Part shown: piece by piece, positions 8,121-16,800 of the stretch
Layout: each line of letters begins with the position of its first letter
How positions within the stretch are numbered: position 1 is the stretch's first letter
Source: Chthoniobacteraceae bacterium
Lineage (GTDB): Bacteria; Verrucomicrobiota; Verrucomicrobiia; Chthoniobacterales; Chthoniobacteraceae
Direction: 5' to 3'
Length of the DNA: 36,055 nt
Assembly: GCA_947476045.1 (NCBI GenBank)
Contig: CANJNZ010000046.1
Location: 1 to 36,055, forward strand
Notes under the pieces: model-generated
Database searches by the model: none
What the model was told of the DNA's origin: nothing
The model's input: the letters and a program-made list of their open reading frames with translations, nothing else
Translations under genes and position numbers: made by a program

Positions 8121-10129
8121 TGGACTGGCTCACATTCCGGCTCTATCGCGCGCTTGGGTTTTGCATCGCCCTGCTACCCCTGCGCGGTGCCATCCGCACA
8201 GGACGCGCGCTCGGCTGGCTCGGCTACTGGCTGCTGCCAAAATATCGCGGCATCGCGTTAAAAAATATCGGTATTGCATTTCCTGAGCGCCCTCTGCGGG
8301 AGAGAAGACAGCTTGCGCGGCAGCACTTCACCACGCTCGTCGGAAATCTTTTCGCAGCCGAAAAAATCACGCGCCTATCGTCCGATAACATTCGCGCGCT
8401 CGTGGATGTGAGCGGGCTCGATATCGCCGAGCAGCTCGTGCGCGAAAAGCGCGGTGCAATTTACCTCACCAGCCATATCGGCAATTGGGAACTGCTCGCG
8501 CAACTCGTGCCGCTCTCGCTTCCGTTTGTGAGCGGCACCATTTTCCAGCGGCTGAACAATCCATATTTCGACGCGCACATCCGCAATGCGCGCGGGCAGA
8601 GCGGACTCGCACTTTTCGAGCGCAAAGAGGGCTTCGGCGCAGCCATCGAGCTGCTGCGCAAAGGCGGTGCCGTTGGTGTATTGAGCGACCAGCATGCTGG
8701 AGATGCAGGTGTTTGGTGTCCGTTTTTCGGACGCCTCGCGAGCACTTCGCCACTCGCCGCGATGCTTGCGCTGCGCACGGGCGCGGCGGTGTTACCGCTA
8801 GCGATGCACACAAACGGCAGTGGCCGCTGGCGCATGGTGATTGAGGAACCGGTGAAATTCGGAAATCGCGATGTGGGCGAGGTAACGGCGAAATTGAACG
8901 GTGCGCTGGAGCAGATGATCCGTCGCCAGCCGGAGGATTGGTTCTGGGTTCACAACCGCTGGAAGACACCGAAGCCAAAATTTCTCCTCACAACTTACAA
9001 GCGCGGGATCGTGGCGCCAAAACCGCCCGAACGCCCGGTGGATACCGACGCGGGCGAGCTTTTCGCCTTTGCCGCACAGCAGGTGGCGGCGGCGAAACTT
9101 CAGCCATTCCGCATTGTCATCCGTTCATCAAACTGGCTCGGAGACGCAGTGATGACCGTGCCCGCCGTGCGCGCCATCAAGCGCGGAAGACCCGATGCAC
9201 ACATCACGATCCTCACCCCTGCAAAGCTCGCTGATGTCTGGAGGCTCGTGCCGGAAGTGGACGACGTCATCCCTTTCGAGGCGCCGGGTGGAAGCGGGAT
9301 CTTGCGCACGCTGCGGAGTCTTTTTCATCCGTGGCGCGTCGCGCGCAAACTGGGAGCGCGCAATTTCGATGCGGCGGTGATTTTTCCGAACAGCATCCGC
9401 TCGGCAGTCGAGGCATGGCTCGCCGGCATCCCGCGGCGCGTGGGCTATCCGGGGCACAAAGGGCGCGAGTTTTTTCTCAATCAAATCCTGCGGGAGAAAA
9501 AGAAGAAGAAGGACGTCAAGCAAGAGCACCAGGTGCATCACTACATGAAGCTGGCGGAGTTTATCGGCGCGGAAATCGACGGCGAAATCATCCTCGCCGA
9601 GAGCACAGAACGCACAGCGTCCAGTTCCACAAAACTCCGCATTGCCGTCTGCCCCGGCGCGGAATACGGAGGAGCGAAACGCTGGTTGCCGGAGCGATTT
9701 GCGGAAGTGATCCAGTCCTTCAGCGCGGAGCGTGATTGCGAGTGGACTCTCGTCGGCACGTATAAAGATCGTGTGGTAGCAGACGAAATTCTCACACACG
9801 CCAAGCACCCCGCCAACGCCACAAACCTCTGCGGCCAGACTTCACTGGAACAACTCATCGCCCGCCTGCGCGCCAGCGACGTGCTGCTCACCAACGACAC
9901 TGGCACCATGCACCTCGCCGCACTTCTCGGCGTGCGCACCGTCGCGATATTTGGAAGCACCGAGCCCGCGCTCACCGGCCCGCTTGGCCCCGGCCATATC
10001 GTGCTGCGGCACAAAGTCGAATGCAGCCCGTGCTTTCTCCGCGAGTGCCCGATTGATTTCCCCTGCATGAAAGCCATCGAGTCCCACGAAGTCGTCGCCG
10101 CAATCCGCACGATGACTGAAGCAAAATAA
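8120..10129 (+). CDS. Fused lipid A acyltransferase and glycosyltransferase family 9 protein
   Basis: 669 residues from ATG 8120, coupled to the upstream gene by TGATG; a TTG at 8105 and a GTG at 8117 are alternative in-frame starts. Residues about 1-300 are an LpxL/HtrB-type late acyltransferase: hydrophobic N-terminus, HIGNWE with the HX4E catalytic pair H119/E124, GGAVGVLSDQHAG, and FWVHNRWKTP at the end. A linker of about 25 residues (APKPPERPVDTD) leads to a GT9 domain (about 325-665): SSNWLGDAVMTVPAVRAI with GD at 341-342, VCPGAEYGGAKRWL, NDTGTMHLAALLG from 592, FGSTEPALTGPLG. GT9 enzymes include the ADP-heptose:LPS heptosyltransferases (WaaC/WaaF). The fusion would acylate lipid A and extend the core from one polypeptide at the inner membrane. 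The sugar donor is not provable from sequence. No frameshift or stop is seen at the junction. Confidence 0.9.
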   Translation: MDWLTFRLYRALGFCIALLPLRGAIRTGRALGWLGYWLLPKYRGIALKNIGIAFPERPLRERRQLARQHFTTLVGNLFAAEKITRLSSDNIRALVDVSGLDIAEQLVREKRGAIYLTSHIGNWELLAQLVPLSLPFVSGTIFQRLNNPYFDAHIRNARGQSGLALFERKEGFGAAIELLRKGGAVGVLSDQHAGDAGVWCPFFGRLASTSPLAAMLALRTGAAVLPLAMHTNGSGRWRMVIEEPVKFGNRDVGEVTAKLNGALEQMIRRQPEDWFWVHNRWKTPKPKFLLTTYKRGIVAPKPPERPVDTDAGELFAFAAQQVAAAKLQPFRIVIRSSNWLGDAVMTVPAVRAIKRGRPDAHITILTPAKLADVWRLVPEVDDVIPFEAPGGSGILRTLRSLFHPWRVARKLGARNFDAAVIFPNSIRSAVEAWLAGIPRRVGYPGHKGREFFLNQILREKKKKKDVKQEHQVHHYMKLAEFIGAEIDGEIILAESTERTASSSTKLRIAVCPGAEYGGAKRWLPERFAEVIQSFSAERDCEWTLVGTYKDRVVADEILTHAKHPANATNLCGQTSLEQLIARLRASDVLLTNDTGTMHLAALLGVRTVAIFGSTEPALTGPLGPGHIVLRHKVECSPCFLRECPIDFPCMKAIESHEVVAAIRTMTEAK

Positions 10130-10165
10130 AACACCCCGGCCTTCGCAAAAAGGCAGGGGTGTTTT
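10128..10165. terminator. Bidirectional intrinsic terminator
   Basis: Long inverted repeat starting on the stop codon of the acyltransferase-GT9 gene. The outer arms AAAACACCCC (10128-10137) and GGGGTGTTTT (10156-10165) pair perfectly, and the inner arms GCCTT and AAGGC continue the stem after one mismatch, leaving a short A-rich loop. The arm ends give a U-run on either strand, fitting its place between convergent genes (the PUR gene ends at 10213). Confidence 0.85.
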
Positions 10166-10212
10166 AAAAGAGCGAACGACGGACCTGCAATTGCCGGGCC
10201 GCCGCGGGGAGA

Positions 10213-10449
10213 TCAGAGTTTGCTCTCGTATTCGACCAGCCGAGCGAGGGCATCCAGGAAATCCCGGAACGCCGCTGCGGGCAGCATGACCGTATCGCGG
10301 CGACCACCGACGTCCTCGGTGATTTTCATGAACCTGCCGCGCTGGTTTTCTTTGAGATCGAGGAAGAACACCTTGCGATCAATCGTCACTTTTTCGGAGG
10401 CGATTGGTTCGGAAGCCATCCTTGGCCCGGGATTTTCGTCGTCTGTCAT
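10213..10449 (-). CDS. PUR-domain nucleic-acid-binding protein (DUF3276 family)
   Basis: 78 residues. After a charged, acidic start (MTDDENPGPR), the segment KVFFLDLKENQRGRFMKITE is the recognisable core of DUF3276/PUR proteins, which share the PUR-alpha fold and bind single-stranded nucleic acid. The basic GGRRDTVMLP turn and a C-terminal helix (AFRDFLDALARLVEYE) complete a single PUR unit. Family members from Bacteroidetes and Spirochaetes of similar size are known; the cellular role is not. The gene lies about 130 bases downstream of trpS on the same strand, with a weak hairpin between, so separate transcription is likely. Confidence 0.75.
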   Translation of the reverse strand: MTDDENPGPRMASEPIASEKVTIDRKVFFLDLKENQRGRFMKITEDVGGRRDTVMLPAAAFRDFLDALARLVEYESKL

Positions 10450-10531
10450 GTAGGTTTATTGGTTTTTACTTCTCCCGCAACCGCACCTTGGGGCTGGGGG
10501 CCGCCACGGAAGAGGGCGCAGACTAGTGACC

Positions 10532-10556
10532 ATTTTGCCGTGTGCAACTGGCAAAT
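10532..10556 (-). terminator. Weak hairpin downstream of trpS
   Basis: ATTTTGCC at 10532-10539 and GGCAAAT at 10550-10556 can pair with one bulged base around a 10-base loop, 25-50 bases beyond the trpS stop on the minus strand. No clear U-run follows it, so it is a poor terminator or a structure of another kind. The rest of 10450-10580 shows no gene. Confidence 0.3.
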
Positions 10557-10580
10557 GTGGCAACCTGAAGACTCCCCTAT

Positions 10581-11561
10581 TTAGCGCAGTCCGACCGCTG
10601 CACGCACCCGTTCCATCGTGCGCACAGCCACGGCGCGCGCCCGCTGTGCACCATCGTGGAGCACCTTTTCCACGTGTCCGGGATCAGCGGCGAGGGCTGC
10701 GCGTTTTTCGCGCATTGGGCGGAAAAATTCCCACAACGCATCGAAAAGTCGCTTTTTGAAATCCCCGTAGCCCGTGCCGCCGGCGCGGAAATCTTCCTCC
10801 AGTTTCGCTACCTCCGCATCGCTCGCGAAGAGGCGATATAACGCGACGATCGTTGAGCCGGCTGGATCTTTCGGCGATTCGACAGGCGTCGAGTCCGTGA
10901 CGATGCCCATGATTTTTTTACGGAGCGGCTTCTCGTCCTCAAACAGCGGGATCGTGTTGTTGTAGCTCTTGCTCATCTTTTGCCCGTCGAGCCCGATCAC
11001 GGTCGCGACATTTGGCAGGATGCTCGCCTCGGGCACGGTGAAAATCGGCGCGCTTTTGGCGTAAAGACGGTTCATCAGCGAAGCGAGATCGCGTGTTACT
11101 TCCACGTGTTGTTTCTGGTCGCGACCCACGGGCACGACGTTCGAATCGTAGAGCAAAATATCCGCAGCCATCAGCACCGGGTAGGCGAAGAGCCCGTGGT
11201 TTGGTGTCCTGTCCTTGGCAACGTGATCTTTATACGCGTGACAGTTTTCCAGCATCGGCATCGGCGTCACGCACGACAGAATCCACGCCAGCTCCGTGTG
11301 TTCCGGCACATCGCTCTGGCGAAAGAGCACGGCTCTCGCAGGGTCGAGCCCGCACGCGAGAAAATCGAGCGCAACGCCGCGTGTGTGAGCGCGCAAGTCG
11401 GCTGCATCACGCACCGTCGTGAGCGCGTGGTAATCCGCGATGAAATAGAACGCTTCGCCCTGCTCCTGCAAAGCGATGCACGGACGCATCATCCCGAAAT
11501 AATTACCGAGATGCGGCGCGCCAGTCGGCTTGATGCCGGAGAGAATGCGTTTCATTTCCAT
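10581..11561 (-). CDS. trpS: Tryptophan--tRNA ligase
   Basis: 326 residues, the usual length for bacterial TrpRS. It charges tRNA-Trp with tryptophan using ATP. Class I motifs are intact: the HIGH-type motif PTGAPHLGN (residues 12-20, H17/G19) and KMSKS at 195-199 (DGQKMSKSYNN). The family stretches YFIADYHALTT, YPVLMAADILLYDSNVVPVGRDQKQHVE and IMGIVTDSTPVE are present. The start may be the ATG at 11561 or the second ATG two codons later (11555), which gives the more usual MKRILSGIKPTG. It is divergent from the amidase gene with about 120 bases between, enough for both promoters, though no convincing -35/-10 pair is seen. Confidence 0.97.
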   Translation of the reverse strand: MEMKRILSGIKPTGAPHLGNYFGMMRPCIALQEQGEAFYFIADYHALTTVRDAADLRAHTRGVALDFLACGLDPARAVLFRQSDVPEHTELAWILSCVTPMPMLENCHAYKDHVAKDRTPNHGLFAYPVLMAADILLYDSNVVPVGRDQKQHVEVTRDLASLMNRLYAKSAPIFTVPEASILPNVATVIGLDGQKMSKSYNNTIPLFEDEKPLRKKIMGIVTDSTPVESPKDPAGSTIVALYRLFASDAEVAKLEEDFRAGGTGYGDFKKRLFDALWEFFRPMREKRAALAADPGHVEKVLHDGAQRARAVAVRTMERVRAAVGLR

Positions 11562-11682
11562 GGAAAATGCGAGGACGAGGCGCGCGCTGTCGAGTGCCGA
11601 GTGAAGTTAGGCGCTTGTGAAATTCTCTGCGGAACGATTGAACAACTGGTAGCCAAGGCGCGTCCTTTGCTAAAACAAACCC

Positions 11683-12276
11683 ATGAAAGCGAACCTGCTC
11701 CGACTGCTGTGCCTTCTGCTCTGCCTTTCAGCCAGCACGTTCGCGAAGCCAGTCATCGTCATTGATCCCGGACATGGCGGACAGGATCGCGGCGGGATGC
11801 CCGGACAGCGCATCGCGGAAAAAGGATACGCGCTCGACACAGCCAAACGACTCGACGGCGCGCTCCGGCGTGCAGGTTTTCAGACAGTGATGACGCGCCG
11901 CAGCGATGTGTTCATCCCGCTCGGCGACCGCAGCGCCATCGCCAATCAATACCGCGGCTCCGTCTTCGTGAGCATCCATTTCAATGGTGCACCAAACGAC
12001 GACGCACATGGCATCGAAACTTACTACCACCACGGACGCGACAGCGCCGCGCTCGCCAGCGCCATCCATCGTAGCGTGCTCTCCGCGACCGGCGAAGAAG
12101 ATCGCCGCATCCGCACACGTGGCCTCCATGTTTTGCGACACACACGCGGCACCGCCGTCCTTTGCGAACTCGGCTTTCTCACCAATCGCGCAGAATCGCG
12201 CCGCATAGATACAGGCAGTTACCGACAACGACTTGCAGAAGCCGTCGCGAGCGCGATCATCTCGCGCTATCGCTGA
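11683..12276 (+). CDS. N-acetylmuramoyl-L-alanine amidase (Amidase_3)
   Basis: 197 residues with a signal peptide (MKANLLRLLCLLLCLSASTFA). The whole mature part is one zinc amidase domain that cuts the bond between N-acetylmuramic acid and L-Ala in peptidoglycan. Zinc ligands H31 (DPGHGG), E46 (EKGYALD) and H99 (SIHFN) and the catalytic E162 (CELGFLTN) are all present. It lacks the N-terminal AMIN domain and any LysM or SPOR domain of the longer AmiB/AmiC proteins, so localisation must come from elsewhere. It is followed after 21 bases by nnrDE on the same strand, a likely transcription unit. Confidence 0.93.
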   Translation: MKANLLRLLCLLLCLSASTFAKPVIVIDPGHGGQDRGGMPGQRIAEKGYALDTAKRLDGALRRAGFQTVMTRRSDVFIPLGDRSAIANQYRGSVFVSIHFNGAPNDDAHGIETYYHHGRDSAALASAIHRSVLSATGEEDRRIRTRGLHVLRHTRGTAVLCELGFLTNRAESRRIDTGSYRQRLAEAVASAIISRYR

Positions 12277-12297
12277 AATTCCGAACGGATTACCAAT

Positions 12298-13794
12298 ATG
12301 ATTCTCTCCTGCGCGGCGATGAAAGCCCTTGAGGAAAAAGCGTTCACTGCTGGCGTATCGCCGGAGTTTCTCATGGAGCAGGTCGGCCATCAGATGGCGC
12401 TCGCGGTGCGGCAGTTTTTTCCACGGCCCGGCGTGTGCCTCGCCGTTTTTGGAAAAGGCAACAATGGCGGCGATGCGCTCGTCGCAGCGCGGCGTCTCGC
12501 AGCGATGGGTTGGGAAGTGCGGCTCATTCCCGCATACGCGGAAAAGGAATGGGGGCCGCTTCCACGGCAAAAGTATAAACAAGCCATCGGTTGCCACGCC
12601 GACACGCCAGCAGCTTTGCAGCAATCCACCGGTCGCCCGCTCATCGTGCTCGATGGTCTGCTCGGCATCGGCGCGAAAGGAGCATTGCAAGAACCCATCT
12701 CTTCGCTGACCCGCGCAATCAACCAACTCCGCTCCACCAGCAACGCCCACGTTTTCGCACTCGATCTGCCAACGGGGCTCGATGGAGACACAGGCGCGCC
12801 AGACGAAGCGTGCATCGTCGCCGACACCACGCTCACCGTTGGCTTTGCCAAGCAGGGACTCGTCGCCGACCACGCTGCGAATTTCGTCGGAAGAATCTGT
12901 GTGCTGCCGCTGCGCGAATTCAGCAGCCGCATCGCCAAGGCAGACGAAGACACCATTCTCACAACGCCATCGGAAATCGGCCCGATACTGCCACGCCGCA
13001 ATTTCGACACCCACAAAGGCGACTACGGTCGCATTGGCATCATCGCAGGCTCGCCCGGTTTTCTCGGTGCGGCGGTTATTTGTGCAAACGCATGTGTGCG
13101 CGCTGGCGCAGGACTCGTCACACTTTACGCGACCCCGGACTACGCCGAATCACTCGCCCGCATGGCTCCGCCCGAAGTGATGGTGCAGAGCATTCCGTCG
13201 CTCCTCGACGTGCTCTCAAAACGCCACGATGTCTTCGCCATTGGTCCCGGACTCGGCATTTCGCGCTCTGCCGAAATCGCGCAGCTCGTAGAAAAATTCC
13301 CGCAACCAACAGTCGTGGATGCCGACGCACTCAACGCCATCGCCGCTAACACCCAAATCCTCTCATCCCTCAGTGGAGAACGCGTGCTCACGCCACACCC
13401 CGGCGAAATGGAACACCTCGATCCCGATACGAAAAATCGCCCGCGTTCCGAAGTAGTGCGCGCTTTTACGCAACGATACCCGCAATGCACGCTCCTGCTA
13501 AAAGGCGCGCGCACCATCATAGGAAAATCCGGCGCGCCTCTTTGTATCAATACAACCGGCACACCCGGCATGGCCGTCGGCGGAATGGGTGATGCACTCA
13601 CTGGGGTCATCGCTGCACTCATCGGACAGCGCATACGCCTCTTCGACGCCGCCCGCATCGGCGCATGGCTCTGCGGACGCGCGAGCGAAGCTGCCATCTA
13701 CGAAGGCGGCGAATCCGAGGAAACCCTCACGCCCACACGAATGCTCGATTTTCTCTCAAGCGCATTCCGTGACCTGAGGGTGCAGTCTTTTTGA
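12298..13794 (+). CDS. nnrDE: Bifunctional NAD(P)HX epimerase/dehydratase
   Basis: 498 residues, the normal size for the fused YjeF/Nnr enzyme that repairs hydrated NADH and NADPH. The N-terminal epimerase half (about 1-215) carries GKGNNGGDALVAARRL (GNNGGD at 54-59) and FALDLPTGLDGDTG. The C-terminal ADP/ATP-dependent dehydratase half (about 230-498) has the ribokinase-like fold marks KGDYGRIGIIAGSPGFLGAA, AIGPGLG, VLTPHPGEM, LLLKGARTII and GMAVGGMGDALTGVIAAL, where the Asp of GMGD is the catalytic base. Everything needed for both activities appears intact. The short spacing behind the amidase gene suggests cotranscription rather than functional linkage. Confidence 0.95.
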   Translation: MILSCAAMKALEEKAFTAGVSPEFLMEQVGHQMALAVRQFFPRPGVCLAVFGKGNNGGDALVAARRLAAMGWEVRLIPAYAEKEWGPLPRQKYKQAIGCHADTPAALQQSTGRPLIVLDGLLGIGAKGALQEPISSLTRAINQLRSTSNAHVFALDLPTGLDGDTGAPDEACIVADTTLTVGFAKQGLVADHAANFVGRICVLPLREFSSRIAKADEDTILTTPSEIGPILPRRNFDTHKGDYGRIGIIAGSPGFLGAAVICANACVRAGAGLVTLYATPDYAESLARMAPPEVMVQSIPSLLDVLSKRHDVFAIGPGLGISRSAEIAQLVEKFPQPTVVDADALNAIAANTQILSSLSGERVLTPHPGEMEHLDPDTKNRPRSEVVRAFTQRYPQCTLLLKGARTIIGKSGAPLCINTTGTPGMAVGGMGDALTGVIAALIGQRIRLFDAARIGAWLCGRASEAAIYEGGESEETLTPTRMLDFLSSAFRDLRVQSF

Positions 13795-13873
13795 TAGAAC
13801 ACACTTTTCGCGCGGGAAAGCCTTGGCGGAGGAAGGGGCGGGGCATTAGCTTGCGGGCTCAATTTTTCGCCCG

Positions 13874-16800
13874 ATGCCCTCAGCTAAAAAATCCGCCAAA
13901 AGTCCCGCTGCAAAATCAAAGAAAGCTGCGCCAGCCGTGAAAAAGCCTGCGAATATCGCAGATGTCGCGGAACTGGCTGCGGAGCCGATGCCGAAATTCA
14001 AACCACAGCCGGGCTGCAAAGTGGTCGTGCGCGGGAAGACTTCGGCGGGTTATGCAGAAATCGCCAGCGTGTCAGGCTCAAAGGCGAAGCTGCGTTTTTG
14101 CACCGACACGGTGAACGCGGTGGAGGTAGAAGTGCCGGTGGAGTCGCTCGCGCACGCGCCGCTGCCCAATCAGACCCGCGTCTTTCACACCGCAAAGGGG
14201 CTCGTGCGCTATGGTCGCATCATCGCAGCGAAGCAGCTCACCAGCGCGATGCGCACGTATCTCGTGCATTTCCCCGGCGCGGCATCGCTCACGGAGATGA
14301 AAGAGGACGACTTTTCAGTGCGCTCGTATTTGCCGGGAGATGATCCTTCGGTCGTGCTCGGCGAGCTGGCGCAGGAGACGCCGTTCTTTTTTCAACAGCG
14401 GACAGATTTGCTGCGCGAACTGCTGCGGCAGAACCAGCTTGCGCACGGACTACCGGCACTGCTGTCGTCGAAGGTCGAAGTACTCCAGCATCAGGCCGAG
14501 GTCGCGAACCGCGTTTTGCACGACCCCGTCATCCGTTACCTGCTGGCGGACGAGGTGGGACTCGGCAAAACGATCGAAGCCGGAATCGTCCTCCGTCAAA
14601 TCCAGCTCGATGCGCCAGACTCTCGCATCGCCGTTGTCGCGCCGGACGCGCTGACGCGGCAATGGCGCGAAGAACTGGATACGCGTTTCGGGCTCGATGA
14701 CGTGGAGGTTTTCCCGCACTCGGCTCTGCTGAAAGACAAGGAGCTGCTCGACGAAGACTGGGATGTGCTCGTGATGGATGAGGCGCACCGGATCGTCGCA
14801 CGCGAAGGAGTGGTTGTTTCGGGGACGACAAGAAATGCACTGAAGATCGCGCACGCCGCGAAACATTTACTGCTGCTCTCCGCGACGCCGGTGCTTCATC
14901 ACGATGCCGACCTGCTGGCGCTTTTGGAACTGCTTGATCCGGAAAATTATTCCGCAGCGAAGCTCGCCGATTTCAAAGAACGCACGACGAAGCGCGTCGA
15001 GCTGGGGCGCGCCTTTCTCGCCCTGCGCAGCGCGACGGTTCCCGCGTTGGTGAAATTGCACGCCGGAAAACTTGCCGCGCTTTTACCAAACGACTCGACG
15101 GTGAAGGAACTCGCAGCCGCACTGAGTAAACTGGGTGCGGATGCAGTGGCAATTCAGGGTGAACTGCATCTCCACATCAGCGAGACCTACCGCATCCACC
15201 GCCGGATGCTGCGCACACGCCGCCGCTGGCTGGCCGGTGCACAAAAACGTTTTGTGCGCGATGTGCAGGAGAGCGTGGAAGTGGAACTCGATGAAGAACC
15301 GCACGCCACGCTCTGGACCGCGCTGGAAGCATGGCGCGCCGCCGCGAGCAAACGTATCGGCGACGACAAACTGCTCGCTACTGCCGCTGCAGAATACATC
15401 CGTCTCGCCGAAGCCATCGCAGCAGAGCCGGAAAAACTTGGCGACTTGGTAAAGGAAGTCGCCAAAGCGACGAAGGCCACGCCCGCGGAGGAAAAACTCC
15501 TCGCCGCGCTCGTGGACGATAAGGCCGCATGGCAGATGTCCGAAGCCCGACTCGATTTGATCGCCGAGTCGCTGCGCCGTCGCGCCACGAAGGACGGAGC
15601 CAGCGCGAAGTATGTGGTCTTTTGCCCAAGCGCACGCCTGAGCGCGGATCTCGCAAAGCGACTGCACAGTTTCTTTTCGCCCATCGGCGTGAAGGTGGCC
15701 ACGGCGAGCAAACTCGGTTCGCAGGTCGGTGAATTGTTCTCCGACTTCGCTGGCGATGCGCACGCCCGCGTGCTCGTGACCGATGCGACTGGCGAAGAGG
15801 GCTTCAATCTACAATTCGCCCGCGCTGTGTTTTTCTACGACCTGCCATGGTCGCCGATGCGGCTCGAACAACGTCTCGGTCGTCTGGATCGTATTGATCG
15901 AACAGGCGCGATTCCGTGCGTCGTCTGCACAACTGGCGAGGACGATACGCAGGCGCTCGATGAAGCATGGCGGCGCGTGCTCGATGAGGGATTTGGTCTC
16001 TACGCCGCGAGCATCTCCGATCTCCAGCATCTCGTGGACACCGAGCTTCCGCGCCTGCGTGAACACGCATTCAAGGGCGGCGCACAGGCATTGCTTGATG
16101 CGATCCCCGCGCTCGCAGAGGCTGTGAAAAAGGAGCGCACGAGCATCGAAGAGCAGGACGTAATTGACGGGATGCACAGCCTTTCGCCCGAGAGCGCGCT
16201 CGCCCGTGACCTCGCCGCAGCCGATGCCTCTGCGGAAAATTTTGGCACGGCGTTTAGCGCATATTTGCAGCGCAATCTCGGCCTTGAAGAGCGCTGGGAC
16301 GAGGAGACGAACTCGCTCAAGTTTCGCATGAAACGCGACAGCAATCCGCTCATCCCGGCGGACAAGCTGGACTCGCTCGCCGGAATGTTCGCGACGAAAT
16401 TCACCGTCCATCGCAGTGTGGTCATCGAGGATTTGTCGCTCGATTTTCTCCGCCCCGGCCACTCCGCCGTTGACGGCTGCCGCGAGCTGCTCGCGTGGGA
16501 TGACCGTGGACGCGCTTGGGCCATGTGGCGCAGCGTGCCGGGTATGAAATCACCCAAACTCGTCTTCCGCACACTCGTGCGCGTCGGCGTGGATTTGCGC
16601 AGCGTGGAAAAGGCGCTCGCATCCATTGAGTGGGATGAAATCCGTCGTGGCGGCCTGCTGCGGTTAGTGCGCAGTTGGTTCCCGGAATTTATCACCGAAC
16701 TTTGGTTCGATGAAACCGGCGAGGTTGCCGCCGAAAAACTAATCGAGCCGTGCCGTCGGCCATATCACTTCAAGTTGGATCGCAATCTCGGCAAAGAACG

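Noticed and set aside
11728-13014. 428-residue minus-strand open frame opposite the amidase and nnrDE
   Set aside because: Both plus-strand genes have all their catalytic motifs; the antisense frame has none.
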